In this document: one piece after another, positions 8,800-16,745 of the stretch
How the letters are laid out: each line of letters begins with the position of its first letter
Numbering within the stretch: the stretch's first letter is position 1
NCBI GenBank assembly: GCA_965246765.1
Contig: CBDFFJ010000004.1
Coordinates: forward strand, 124,001-188,000
Reading direction: 5' to 3'
Length of the DNA: 64,000 nucleotides
Origin: UBA1952 sp965246765
GTDB lineage: Bacteria > Bacteroidota > Bacteroidia > Chitinophagales > Chitinophagaceae
Translations under genes and position numbers: made by a program
The notes under the pieces: model-generated
Told to the model about the DNA's origin: nothing
What the model saw: the letters and a program-made list of their open reading frames with translations, nothing else
Databases searched by the model: none

Positions 8800-9258
8800 A
8801 TGGCCACGCTGGAAGCTCAGCTGAAATCCAAGCCCATTACCGACCCGCATATGCGCGCCTTTCTGAACATAATGGTGACGGGCGCATGGCTTGAGGCGCG
8901 TGTAAACAGCCTGTTGAAGCCCTATGACCTTACCGAGCCCCAGTTTAATGTGCTGCGCATTCTTCGTGGTCAGCAAGGCGCGCCTATGAATCTATATGAG
9001 ATCAGCGAGCGCATGGTACATCCTACCTCTAATGTGTCGCGCATTATAGATAAGCTCCTGGAAAAAGGCCGTGCGCTGCGCAAAGCATGTGAGGAAAACC
9101 GCCGGCGTGTTGATATTACCATTACGCCTGCCGGGCTTGCCTTGCTGGAGCAGGTACAGCCGGTACTGGAGGCCCTGTTTAAAGATATGGCCATGCGCCT
9201 GCCTGTGGAAGATGCGAAGTGTGTGAGCGATGCGCTGGAGCAAGTAAGAAACGGATAG
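8800..9258 (+). CDS. MarR-family transcriptional regulator
   Basis: Winged helix-turn-helix regulator of 152 residues. Visible family features are the N-terminal dimerisation helix, LTEPQFNVLRILRG, the recognition region YEISERMVHPTSNVSRIIDKL, and the wing ENRRRVDITITPAGLALLEQ. Such proteins bind palindromes as dimers and are usually released by small ligands or oxidants; the ligand cannot be read here. It lies between aroQ (divergent) and xerD (6 bp downstream, same strand), so it may be co-transcribed with xerD without a functional link. Confidence 0.9.
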   Translation: MATLEAQLKSKPITDPHMRAFLNIMVTGAWLEARVNSLLKPYDLTEPQFNVLRILRGQQGAPMNLYEISERMVHPTSNVSRIIDKLLEKGRALRKACEENRRRVDITITPAGLALLEQVQPVLEALFKDMAMRLPVEDAKCVSDALEQVRNG

Positions 9259-9264
9259 AAGTGC

Positions 9265-10161
9265 ATGTCTCCGTACCTGAAGAGCTTTAAGGCCTACATG
9301 CAACTAGAGCGGGCAATGGCCGGCCACACCGTAGAAAGCTATCTGCGCGACGCAGGCATGCTGGAACGCTATCTTGCCGATGCGCATCCGGGCATGGCAT
9401 TCAAAGACGTAAAGCTGCCGGAGCTGCAGGACTTTGTTAAGACAGTTCATGAGCTTGGCCTGGCCCCGGCCTCGCAGGCGCGCATCCTGAGCGGAATAAA
9501 ATCTTTCTTCCGTTTTTTGCTGCTGGAAGGCGTCATTTCCATGGACCCGACAGAGCTTCTTTCAGCCCCAAAAACACGCAGGCCGCTTCCTGAAGTGCTG
9601 AGCCTGGCGGAAATTGATGCGCTGATAGCCGCCATAGACCGCAGCACGCCTGAAGGCGCCCGCAATGCGGCAATGGTAGAAACGCTCTACAGCAGCGGCC
9701 TCCGCGTAAGCGAGCTGACGGGACTGCTCATTTCAAACCTGTATCTGGACATCGGCTTCGTGCGCGTTGTTGGAAAAGGAAACAAAGAGCGGCTGGTGCC
9801 TCTGGGCGCCGAAGCGGCAAAGCAAATCGGTATATATAAATCCCATATCCGGTCGCAACTTACGGTTAAGGAGGCCGCGCGGGACATCCTTTTTCTGAAC
9901 CGCCGCGGAAGTGGGCTTAGCCGGATGATGGTGTTCAACATTATTAAAGACGCAGCGGCCAAAGCCGGGATAAAGGCGAATGTGCATCCGCACACATTCA
10001 GGCACTCCTTTGCCACGCACCTCGTGGAGCGCGGCGCCGACCTGCGCGCAGTTCAGGAAATGCTCGGCCATGTCAGCATTACCACGACAGAGATTTACAC
10101 GCATCTGGATCGCGGCTACCTGCGCGACACGCTGGAGAAATTCCACCCGAGATACAAATAA
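9265..10161 (+). CDS. xerD: site-specific tyrosine recombinase XerD
   Basis: Chromosome dimer resolution recombinase acting at dif. The 298-residue length and the full catalytic set fit XerC/XerD: R147 (SSGLRVSEL), K171 (GKGNKE), H243 and R246 (HPHTFRHSFATHL), H269 (LGHVSITTTEIYTH) and the nucleophile Y278. The N-terminal SAM-like core-binding domain covers about residues 1-105. Many Bacteroidota have xerD next to a divergent aroQ, as here with only marR between, which supports a housekeeping Xer rather than a mobile-element integrase. No attachment site or integrated element was seen beside it. Confidence 0.92.
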   Translation: MSPYLKSFKAYMQLERAMAGHTVESYLRDAGMLERYLADAHPGMAFKDVKLPELQDFVKTVHELGLAPASQARILSGIKSFFRFLLLEGVISMDPTELLSAPKTRRPLPEVLSLAEIDALIAAIDRSTPEGARNAAMVETLYSSGLRVSELTGLLISNLYLDIGFVRVVGKGNKERLVPLGAEAAKQIGIYKSHIRSQLTVKEAARDILFLNRRGSGLSRMMVFNIIKDAAAKAGIKANVHPHTFRHSFATHLVERGADLRAVQEMLGHVSITTTEIYTHLDRGYLRDTLEKFHPRYK

Positions 10162-10176
10162 TTGCAGCCGGGCCCG

Positions 10177-11073
10177 TTAATACGCTTTGGTTTTATAAGG
10201 CACAGCTTTTAACCGGTCAAAAAAAGCTTTGGTACGCGCAAGCCCTTCGGCGCCATTGATGGCGAAGTACCAGAACTGCTCATAATCGCCCATATTCATG
10301 GCCAGTTGCATCGTGCCCTGGCTTTTATGCTCGGCAATTTCCCAGTTTACAATGATCCGGTAGTCCAGCGAAGACTTGTAGCCAAACTTCACGGTGCGGT
10401 CAAAGAGAAACATAGGCGTATCCGCTATTGTACGCGTCTCTGCGTACTTTTTTAATTGGCTGAAACGTGTGACCGCGGTATCGCCTTTTCTTCCTACGCC
10501 ACCACCGAGCACGATAGGCTTCTTGTCAGTCTTCATATCGCGGACAGCGCGGAGCGCCAGCAATGTGGCCCCTTTGTGCCCGCCGTGGGTGCCGGGCACG
10601 GGCAATAGACAAAGGAGATAGTCATATGCGCCGGCTACCAATACATCGTTCAGGCGCTGCTGCACCTGTGCCACATGCCAGGATGTATCCAAGGGCTCGC
10701 GCTCGTCAAGACCATAGTGCGCATCTTTCTGATCCATAAAAGTAAAATTCCGGATCCCGATAATGCGCCCGGCGTTCTGAAGCTCCTGCTTCCGGATCTG
10801 CGGCAGGGCTTCCCGGCCAATCCGCTCATCAGTCAGCTCTTTCCCGTAATAGGCTTCTGCTAATGTTGAATATTTGTAGCCGCCCTCACCATTGGTAACC
10901 AGAAAAAGGTCGGCTACGCCATGCAATTCCTTTGTGATCTTATAAACCGTTGCGGCAAAACCCGTTTCATCATCCGGGTGCGCAATAACGATCAGCACAC
11001 GCGGCGAATCCTGAGCGCCGGCAAGAGGAAGTGCGAAGCTCATGGTAAAAAGGAATAAAAGAAGATAGCGCAT
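10177..11073 (-). CDS. PIG-L family deacetylase, secreted
   Basis: Zinc-dependent N-deacetylase of the PIG-L/LmbE family, 298 residues, with a signal peptide (MRYLLLFLFTMSFALPLAGA), so periplasmic or surface. The metal motif H32-P-D-D-E36 is intact in VIAHPDDETGF, and the third ligand is provided by the HGGHKGA segment. The family removes acetyl groups from N-acetylglucosamine-type sugars; the actual substrate here is unknown. I chose the ATG at 11073 because it begins the signal peptide. A TAATTTTC box at 11097-11104 (minus strand) resembles a -7 element. It converges on xerD with a 15-bp gap. Confidence 0.88.
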   Translation of the reverse strand: MRYLLLFLFTMSFALPLAGAQDSPRVLIVIAHPDDETGFAATVYKITKELHGVADLFLVTNGEGGYKYSTLAEAYYGKELTDERIGREALPQIRKQELQNAGRIIGIRNFTFMDQKDAHYGLDEREPLDTSWHVAQVQQRLNDVLVAGAYDYLLCLLPVPGTHGGHKGATLLALRAVRDMKTDKKPIVLGGGVGRKGDTAVTRFSQLKKYAETRTIADTPMFLFDRTVKFGYKSSLDYRIIVNWEIAEHKSQGTMQLAMNMGDYEQFWYFAINGAEGLARTKAFFDRLKAVPYKTKAY

Positions 11074-11162
11074 ATAAGAGCGGTGATTTTGGGTTTGAAA
11101 ATTACGCTTCCACGCCGCTGCAGTATTTATAACCATATTGCTGGCGGCTGCCGTGGGCAATG

Positions 11163-11191
11163 AAAAAGGGCATATCCGTTTGGATATGCCC
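11163..11191 (-). terminator. intrinsic terminator of the cold shock gene
   Basis: A perfect 10-bp stem (11168-11177 with 11182-11191), 4-base loop, followed on the minus strand by five T at 11167-11163. It lies 31 bp after the cold shock gene stop and separates it from the PIG-L gene. Confidence 0.85.
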
Positions 11192-11222
11192 TTAATTACC
11201 TTAGTATGAACGGTGTTCTGCC

Positions 11223-11411
11223 TTAGATAACTTTTACATTGATCGCATTCAGACCCTTACGGCCATCTTGCACTTCAAAGGAGACCCGGTCGTTTTCACG
11301 CACCTGATCAATGAGACCTGTAGAGTGTACGAAGATGTCTTCGCCATTCTCAGGCTTGATAAAACCAAAACCTTTGGTTTCGTTGAAAAACTTTACTGTT
11401 CCCTCTTGCAT
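11223..11411 (-). CDS. cold shock domain protein
   Basis: Single-domain CspA-type RNA chaperone of 62 residues. Both RNA-binding motifs are present: RNP1 as K13-GFGFI18 and RNP2 as D25-IFVH29. Such proteins melt RNA structure, often at low temperature or in general growth. A possible -7 box TACCTTCG lies at 11437-11444 on the minus strand. A strong terminator follows the gene, so it is a single-gene unit. A fatty acid desaturase is transcribed divergently 287 bp away, which hints at a shared response to cold. Confidence 0.95.
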   Translation of the reverse strand: MQEGTVKFFNETKGFGFIKPENGEDIFVHSTGLIDQVRENDRVSFEVQDGRKGLNAINVKVI

Positions 11412-11502
11412 TGTACTGGTTTAAAAAAATGAGTGGCGAAGGTAGCCCAAAGCATTTGATATTGAGGGAATTTTTTATTAATGGGGTTTGTTTAACAGGA
11501 AT

Positions 11503-11533
11503 GGCAACAACTTCAGGCCTGTAAGCTGTTGCC
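11503..11533. other. hairpin between the cold shock and desaturase genes
   Basis: The arms GGCAACAA-CTT and AAG-C-TGTTGCC pair around a GGCC-centred loop. It lies in the 287-bp divergent spacer. It has no strong T-run, so it may be a regulatory structure or a leftover terminator. The role is unknown. Confidence 0.4.
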
Positions 11534-11698
11534 ATTGTTTAACGCAACGTAGATAAACCGGTAAGACTCGGGCAACGTATCTTTAGACACGCTCGGTAGC
11601 TCAATTTTTGGTTTTGCATACATATCAGTCCTGCACTTCAGCAGGCTGCCATCTACAAATCAGGGCTGCGCTTATATAACCAGCCTAAACTGATTTCA

Positions 11699-12460
11699 AT
11701 GGCTATTTTCCTTTTTTTCGTAGCGATATGGTATCTGTCGCTCACCTTCCAGACTCTTTTTCAGCATCGTTACGCGGCGCATGGCGCTTTTAAGATGAGC
11801 AAAGGCTGGGAAAAAGTGTTTTTCATTGGCTCCTGGCTCGCTCAGGGCTCCTCATACATGAGTCCACGCGGATATGCCGTGATGCATCGATATCACCATG
11901 CCTACACGGATACCGAGCTTGATCCGCATTCTCCGTCTTACTCTTCCAACATATTCTCGATGATGTGGCGCACGCGCGCTTTCTACCGCGATGTGGTGGA
12001 TGGAAAAATGGAAGTAGAGCCGCGTTTTGAAAAAAACCTTCCGCTATGGCCGGGTTTTGACCGTTTTGCGAACAGCACCTTATCCAGAACTCTTTGGGTG
12101 GGTGCATATGTGGCATTCTTTTACTTCTTCAACACGGGCGCATGGCAGTGGATATTTCTTCCCGTTGTGCTGACGATGGGCGCCTTTCATGGTGCGGTGA
12201 TCAATTGGTTTGCGCATAAGTATGGCTATAAGAATTTTCTTATGAAAAATACTTCTACCAACCTTTTTTCCATAGACGTGCTTATGCTGGGCGAGTCTTA
12301 TCATAACAATCATCATAAGCATCCTTCTGCAATCAATTTTGGCCGCCGCTGGCACGAGATAGACCCGATGTACCCGGTTATCCGCCTGCTTGCATGGATG
12401 AAGGTGATTCAGATCGTTAAGCTGGCGCCGGTTGCGGCGGAAAGGGCAGGGCAGGATTAA
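11699..12460 (+). CDS. acyl-CoA desaturase (membrane fatty acid desaturase)
   Basis: Membrane di-iron desaturase of 253 residues that would introduce a double bond into a saturated acyl chain (delta-9 type likely). The three histidine boxes are complete: HRYAAH, HRYHHAYTD and HNNHHKHP. Hydrophobic helices before, between and after the boxes fit the OLE1/DesC topology, and no cytochrome b5 domain is fused. The gene is divergent from the cold shock gene, consistent with keeping membranes fluid in the cold. A TATCTTTA box at 11578-11585 is a possible -7 element and would give a leader of about 110 nt. Confidence 0.92.
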   Translation: MAIFLFFVAIWYLSLTFQTLFQHRYAAHGAFKMSKGWEKVFFIGSWLAQGSSYMSPRGYAVMHRYHHAYTDTELDPHSPSYSSNIFSMMWRTRAFYRDVVDGKMEVEPRFEKNLPLWPGFDRFANSTLSRTLWVGAYVAFFYFFNTGAWQWIFLPVVLTMGAFHGAVINWFAHKYGYKNFLMKNTSTNLFSIDVLMLGESYHNNHHKHPSAINFGRRWHEIDPMYPVIRLLAWMKVIQIVKLAPVAAERAGQD

Positions 12461-12543
12461 CCTACATGCGGCCTCGCCCGGCGCTCATATAACAGGTTTC
12501 CGGTTTTTGCTGCTTACATTGCCAGCCATAAATCTACGGCCTT

Positions 12544-13149
12544 ATGCTCAGGCGCTTTTTCAGTCTCGCCACTGCTTTCCTTTATAGTTTTTGCGCCTTT
12601 GCTCAGTCCGGTGAAAGCGATATGGCCAAGGCCTTTCGCAGAGGCCTGGAAGCAGCCGAAGAAAAGCGTGTGCGCTACTTAGATCCGAAGGTTTCCATCA
12701 GCGGCTCTCTATATACTGACTCCGCTTACGGCTTTCAATTCCGCTTTGACCCCGGCGACAGCATCATTAATAAATCCGCAAACGGACAGATGGTAGTTAT
12801 CGTTGAGAATCGCCTGTTTTATGCGCGGCTCAACTCCGTGGATGCAGGTACCGGGCTGTCCGATTATGCGAAAGCCCAGCGGGAATACAGCAAAGACAAT
12901 ATGCCACCCGGCGCTACGCGCTATAAAGTCAGCAAGCTCTCGCAGGAGGATTACACCTATAAATACACCATCCGCTATGTGTCTGCCGATGGATTGGCTA
13001 CTATTTCCTCCATCCGCATGAAGTATGCGCAACGGAAATACGGATACCTGAAAATTGCGGGGCTGTTCCCCGATGATGCGGATGCGCCAGCAAAACAGGA
13101 ACGGCTGGACCGGCTGATGCGGGTGTTGGAGACGTTTTCTGCGCCTTGA
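12544..13149 (+). CDS. secreted protein of unknown function
   Basis: A 201-residue protein with a signal peptide (MLRRFFSLATAFLYSFCAFAQ), so exported. The rest alternates short beta-like stretches (SLYTDSAYGFQFRFDP, MVVIVENRLFYARLN, YTIRYVSADGLATISSI) and ends in a helical segment. I do not recognise the family. A TACATTGC stretch a little upstream is a weak -7 candidate. Its last 149 bp are overlapped on the other strand by the C-terminal extension of the VOC-family gene, which is unusual in this otherwise orderly region. Confidence 0.7.
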   Translation: MLRRFFSLATAFLYSFCAFAQSGESDMAKAFRRGLEAAEEKRVRYLDPKVSISGSLYTDSAYGFQFRFDPGDSIINKSANGQMVVIVENRLFYARLNSVDAGTGLSDYAKAQREYSKDNMPPGATRYKVSKLSQEDYTYKYTIRYVSADGLATISSIRMKYAQRKYGYLKIAGLFPDDADAPAKQERLDRLMRVLETFSAP

Positions 13150-13531
13150 ATGCCATGGCAAGACTATAATAAAGCCGCCGATCTTCTATCATAATGCCTT
13201 CAGCCTCAAAGTAAAACCCAAAGGTATCCCGGATTTTTGCCGGCTCACGGCCTGCATCAATGCCGCCGGCTTTCAGCGACTGCCATGTGGTGGTGACCTG
13301 CTCCTTACTATCCGGCAGAAAGCCGATATGGAATGCGTCAGGGTAAGCCGTGCTGCCGCTTTTGGCCATAACTGCCGACATGAGGACGAGTGTAAAGCCG
13401 TCTCTGCCGTGAAGGATGGCGATGGCGTTGTCGCCTTTTACCTCCTGCAGCCGGAAGCCGAAGTGCGTGGTGAAGAGGGCTATGGCCGAAGCGACATTTT
13501 GGACGGGGAGGTTGAGGTGACTGAGCTTCAT
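13001..13531 (-). CDS. VOC (glyoxalase/bleomycin resistance) family protein with odd C-terminal tail
   Basis: Vicinal-oxygen-chelate-fold protein, start chosen at MKLSHLNLPVQNV (13531), which is the usual family N-terminus. The core shows AIALFTTHFGFRLQEVKG, AIAILHGRDGFTLVLMS, AFHIGFLPDSKEQV and DTFGFYFEAEGIMIED. Family members normally stop just after this last strand. Here the frame stays open for about 50 more residues of low-complexity sequence running antisense into the neighbouring gene, as if the native stop had been lost. The metal site and substrate are not clear. The core call is solid; the 3' end is uncertain and may functionally lie near 13150. Confidence 0.72.
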   Translation of the reverse strand: MKLSHLNLPVQNVASAIALFTTHFGFRLQEVKGDNAIAILHGRDGFTLVLMSAVMAKSGSTAYPDAFHIGFLPDSKEQVTTTWQSLKAGGIDAGREPAKIRDTFGFYFEAEGIMIEDRRLYYSLAMAFKAQKTSPTPASAGPAVPVLLAHPHHRGTAPQFSGIRISVAHTSCGWRK

Positions 13532-13586
13532 GGCTTTATAGGACGAGGCAAAATTATTGCCGCAGCAGCGAATCCACCGCAGCCAA

Positions 13587-14507
13587 CTACTCTGCCCGGT
13601 ACCGCAGCAAAAAGTCATTGTGGCTTGCCTGCGGCAGTTTCAGCACCCGCTTAGGTCCTACCAGGCGCGCGAAAATCGTGTCTGTTTCCTCCTCACTCAC
13701 CTTCGGGTCTTTGCCGCCCCAGACGAGTAGGGTAGGACAGTGGATGTCGCAGGCATAATCTTCCGGCCTCAGGCGAAAGGCATTAAAGCCGTTCTCAAAG
13801 CCGCCCCAAAACACCAGCAGATTGGCCAGCGGAAAATGAGGTACGCCAACTGAATGAAAACGATTCTGCACCGTGCGCAGCATAGAGCCGTACGGGCATT
13901 CCAGAATCAGCGCACGCACCGGCATGGCTGTGTCGTGCATCGCCTTCATAATGGCCGCCGCGCCCATAGATAGGCCGAAGAGCACGATGTTATGTTCGCC
14001 TTTCGCCTGCAAATAATTTACGCAGCTGCGTACTTGAGCCGCTTCATCATAGCCAATAGTGCAGGTATTGCCTTCTGAGCCGCCCGCGCCCTCAAAATCG
14101 GGCAACAGCGTATTGTAGCCGGCCTGACGGAATATGTCAGCCTTCTCCAGCATAGATGCCTTTGCGCCGCCATAGCCGTGGCAAAGGACTACCGTGCCGC
14201 GCACTATGGCGCCCGCGGGGCTGTCTGCCGGAATTTCCCAGCATTCTATGCGCTTATTGCTGCGAAGCATGATGGTCTGATAGCGGCCTGTCGGCTTCAC
14301 ACGGTTCTCCGGGCGCGGCAGGCTAACGCCGAAAAACAGCGCCGACAGCTTCTCGCCAAAAGATAGCTGCGTCTCATCTTTAGTGTGCTGCACCGCGCCA
14401 GGCCTGAAGTGCGTGAACTTCCACGCGTGGAAAGCTGCCATAATATTGACCAGCACGAAGAGGGCCGATAGGCTGTAGGAAGCTTTGCAGAGAAGACGTT
14501 TTCGCAA
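13587..14507 (-). CDS. alpha/beta hydrolase, membrane-anchored
   Basis: Serine hydrolase of 306 residues with an N-terminal hydrophobic helix that may anchor it or act as a signal. The nucleophile elbow GLSMGAAAI, an oxyanion region at VVLCHGYGGAKASM, the acid in LLVWGGKDPKV and the base in ASHNDFLL form a full catalytic set. It resembles the YqiK/YjfP or BAAT-like esterases of unknown substrate. The start is a TTG at 14507, since no in-frame ATG precedes the helix. The next gene on this strand, the VOC protein, starts 55 bp further down. Confidence 0.82.
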   Translation of the reverse strand: MRKRLLCKASYSLSALFVLVNIMAAFHAWKFTHFRPGAVQHTKDETQLSFGEKLSALFFGVSLPRPENRVKPTGRYQTIMLRSNKRIECWEIPADSPAGAIVRGTVVLCHGYGGAKASMLEKADIFRQAGYNTLLPDFEGAGGSEGNTCTIGYDEAAQVRSCVNYLQAKGEHNIVLFGLSMGAAAIMKAMHDTAMPVRALILECPYGSMLRTVQNRFHSVGVPHFPLANLLVFWGGFENGFNAFRLRPEDYACDIHCPTLLVWGGKDPKVSEEETDTIFARLVGPKRVLKLPQASHNDFLLRYRAE

Positions 14508-14629
14508 TGATTTTCGGCTAAGGCTAATAGAATGAGTAAGATCCTGCTGTATTGTCTGCCATCATTTGAAGCAGCGCTTACTATTTTGCAGCTACAAGAA
14601 CACTGCAAAGCCAGTAAAAACTTTCAGCT

Positions 14630-15310
14630 TCACCCGCCTGTCGGGCGCAGATTTTTCGCGCCTGTAGCATCAAGGTGCTGCGCAATCAGTGCACTTACTT
14701 CTTCTGCCCGGTTGTAAATCATGATGTGGCCGCCACCTTCCACCCAATGCGTAGGCTTGATGCGTGCAGGCGGTATTATTTCATCTGCCGTACCGTGGAT
14801 GTGTACGAGGCTTGCCGGCGGTTGTACAGCGCTTCGCCAGTCTATAATAGCGCGGAAAGCACAACGGGCGAAGTGACCGTCTGTTTCTTCAAGAATGGAT
14901 TGAATCAGTGCGCGGTCTTCCACTGTTTCTGCGCCGAAGCGCTCTGCAATCTGCTTTCCGCCCAAAGGTGCAAGTCCAATCGGCAGCAAGCCTTTATGGA
15001 CAATGAATTGCAGGAACTTTCCTGGCATTTCCACCTCGCCCGGTGCTTTAGCGGAGGAGACGATGATTACTTTCTGCTGTGGCCGCACCCGTGCAATTTC
15101 CGAGGCGAGCATTCCCCCGAATGAAAGACCGAGAATGACATCGTCCGGCCCATCAGGGATTTGCGCAGCCATTTTCTGTGCGTAACAAGCCATCTCGTCG
15201 TGCTTATCTATATCCGCCCAAGGGACAGCTTTTAATGTAGCGCCGGGGATATTCAGCCTTGTAAAGACGCGTTGGTCGGCGCCGAGGCCGGAGATGCAAT
15301 GGATGGTCAT
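14630..15310 (-). CDS. alpha/beta hydrolase
   Basis: Cytoplasmic serine hydrolase of 226 residues. The nucleophile elbow GLSFGGMLA, HIHGTADEIIP with the acid, and GGGHIMIYN with the catalytic histidine give a complete triad. The start at 15310 gives the compact N-terminus TIHCISGLGADQRVF; a longer reading would run through the palindrome upstream. It follows plsX on the same strand, in the place where many relatives carry fabH, but nothing in it suggests fatty acid synthesis. Confidence 0.83.
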   Translation of the reverse strand: MTIHCISGLGADQRVFTRLNIPGATLKAVPWADIDKHDEMACYAQKMAAQIPDGPDDVILGLSFGGMLASEIARVRPQQKVIIVSSAKAPGEVEMPGKFLQFIVHKGLLPIGLAPLGGKQIAERFGAETVEDRALIQSILEETDGHFARCAFRAIIDWRSAVQPPASLVHIHGTADEIIPPARIKPTHWVEGGGHIMIYNRAEEVSALIAQHLDATGAKNLRPTGG

Positions 15311-15312
15311 TT

Positions 15313-15405
15313 TGTCTGAACCGGAATTTGGGGAATTATGGAATTTCCAGAATTCAGATACCAAATTCCGGCCATTCTGCAATTCTGAAAATTCCGGTTC
15401 AGACA
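15313..15405. repeat. large imperfect palindrome over the plsX stop codon
   Basis: The outer arms TGTCTGAACCGGAATTT (15313-15329) and its exact complement (15389-15405) are 17 bp long. The inside is full of GAATT/AATTC words that pair imperfectly, so the whole 93 bp could fold. The right arm contains the plsX stop codon. It may serve as a terminator between plsX and the hydrolase, or be a REP-like mobile palindrome. Confidence 0.8.
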
Positions 15406-16355
15406 GTTGCCGTGGCAAACCGCGCCTTAAACGCATCTATCAGATTGGAAGCGATAATCTTCCGCGCGGCCTCAATCATATTCCGGAAGGCCAGCGCCGA
15501 TGAAATGCCGTGCCCGATGAGCACCGGCGCATTGATGCCGAGGATGGGCGTGCCGCCGTATATCTCGTAATTGAAATTGCCGAGGAACTCGTCCTTCAGG
15601 CCGCGCTGCTCGGAGAAGATGTGGTAGATGCTCTCCGCCATCTTCAAGGCCACATTACCTACAAAGCCTTCGCAAACAATGACGTCCGCCTTATCCCCGA
15701 AGAGGTCGCGGCCTTCTATGTTGCCGGCGAAATTGATGTTCTCTGATTCTTTCAGCAGCGGATAAGTGGCTTGGGCCAGTATATTGCCCTTGCCTTCTTC
15801 CTCACCGATATTCAGCAGGCCTACGCGCGGATTTTCCTTCCCAAGAACGTGTTGCACATACAGCGAGCCGAGCGCGGCAAACTGCACGAGATGCTCCGGC
15901 TTGCAGTCGGCATTGATGCCCACATCCAGCAGGAAGTTAAAGCCGCCGTCCGTACGGGGCAGCGGCGAGGCGATGGTTGGCCGCAGGATGCCCTCTATCG
16001 TCTTAATGGAGAACATAGCGCCGACGAGCATCGCGCCGGTATTGCCGGCGGAAATAAAAGCGTCGGCCTTGCCGCGCGCTAACACGCCAAAGCCGACTGC
16101 TATGGATGAATCTGTCTTTTCCTTGAGCGCCTTTGTGGGGTGCTCATGCATGTCTATCACCTGCGTGGCAGGGACCAGCGTATAGCGGCCTTCGTACCGG
16201 GAAAGCTGTGCCATATAGGGCACCGCAGCTGCAGGGTCGCCGACGAGGAGCAGATGCACATCATCGTGACCACTTTCTTCAAAATAGCGGCGTACGCCGA
16301 GCAGGGCCTGCTCGGGCGCATAATCGCCGCCCATAATGTCCAGCGCTATCTTCAT
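15399..16355 (-). CDS. plsX: phosphate acyltransferase PlsX
   Basis: Converts acyl-ACP to acyl-phosphate, the first committed step of phospholipid synthesis with PlsY. The 318-residue protein begins MKIALDIMGGDYAPEQALLG and has SAGNTGAMLVG, NFLLDVGINADCKPEHL and DVIVCEGFVGNVALKM, all typical of PlsX. It lies 18 bp after rpmF on the same strand, the classic yceD-rpmF-plsX order. fabH, which often follows, is absent here and is replaced by an alpha/beta hydrolase. Confidence 0.96.
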   Translation of the reverse strand: MKIALDIMGGDYAPEQALLGVRRYFEESGHDDVHLLLVGDPAAAVPYMAQLSRYEGRYTLVPATQVIDMHEHPTKALKEKTDSSIAVGFGVLARGKADAFISAGNTGAMLVGAMFSIKTIEGILRPTIASPLPRTDGGFNFLLDVGINADCKPEHLVQFAALGSLYVQHVLGKENPRVGLLNIGEEEGKGNILAQATYPLLKESENINFAGNIEGRDLFGDKADVIVCEGFVGNVALKMAESIYHIFSEQRGLKDEFLGNFNYEIYGGTPILGINAPVLIGHGISSALAFRNMIEAARKIIASNLIDAFKARFATATV

Positions 16356-16373
16356 GCGGACGCGAAGATAGGT

Positions 16374-16595
16374 TTAGGCTGCCGTATCGGAGTCGGTAGA
16401 TGCTGCTTCGGCAGGCGTCTTATTCATTACTACGCGGCCTTTGTAGAAGAGCTTGCCTTCTACCCAATGGGCGCGGTGGCGGAGGTGGCTTTCGCCGGTT
16501 GTCTTGTCCACAGACCATGTTTCCGCAGTCGCCTTGTAGTGCGTACGGCGCTTGGCAGAGCGTTGCTGGGAGTGGCGGCGTTTTGGATTTGGCAT
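16374..16595 (-). CDS. rpmF: 50S ribosomal protein L32
   Basis: Small basic ribosomal protein of 73 residues beginning MPNPKRRHSQQRSAKRRTHY, the universal L32 start. It lacks the two CxxC pairs of the zinc-binding form, as is usual in this phylum. The C-terminal tail (NKTPAEAASTDSDTAA) is a small acidic extension. It lies between DUF177 and plsX in the conserved order. Confidence 0.96.
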   Translation of the reverse strand: MPNPKRRHSQQRSAKRRTHYKATAETWSVDKTTGESHLRHRAHWVEGKLFYKGRVVMNKTPAEAASTDSDTAA

Positions 16596-16596
16596 T

Positions 16597-16745
16597 TCGG
16601 TTGGATGTTAGAAGTTGGAGGTTGGAAGTATGAGGTGGAGCGGGTTGGGGATACATGGGAATGAACTTGATTAACTCGTTCAACCCGTTCAACTTTTCTT
16701 ATTCTCTTTTGGAATTTGGATTTTGGAATTTTGTTTTTCCTCATC
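16597..16745. repeat. low-complexity tract of TTGGA/CCAAC and AATTCC words
   Basis: The spacer between rpmF and the DUF177 gene, and the last codons of that gene, consist of short repeated words. On the plus strand these are GTTGGAGGTTGGAAGT-like runs, then AACTCGTTCAACCCGTTCAA, then TTTGGAATTTGGATTTTGGA. Similar words occur in a tandem repeat inside the OstA-like gene at 27671-27702. It looks like a slippage-prone or inserted simple-sequence element. Confidence 0.6.

Noticed and set aside
9265..10161. Integrase of a mobile element
   Set aside because: Length, motifs and the aroQ neighbourhood fit housekeeping XerD; no attachment repeats or cargo follow.
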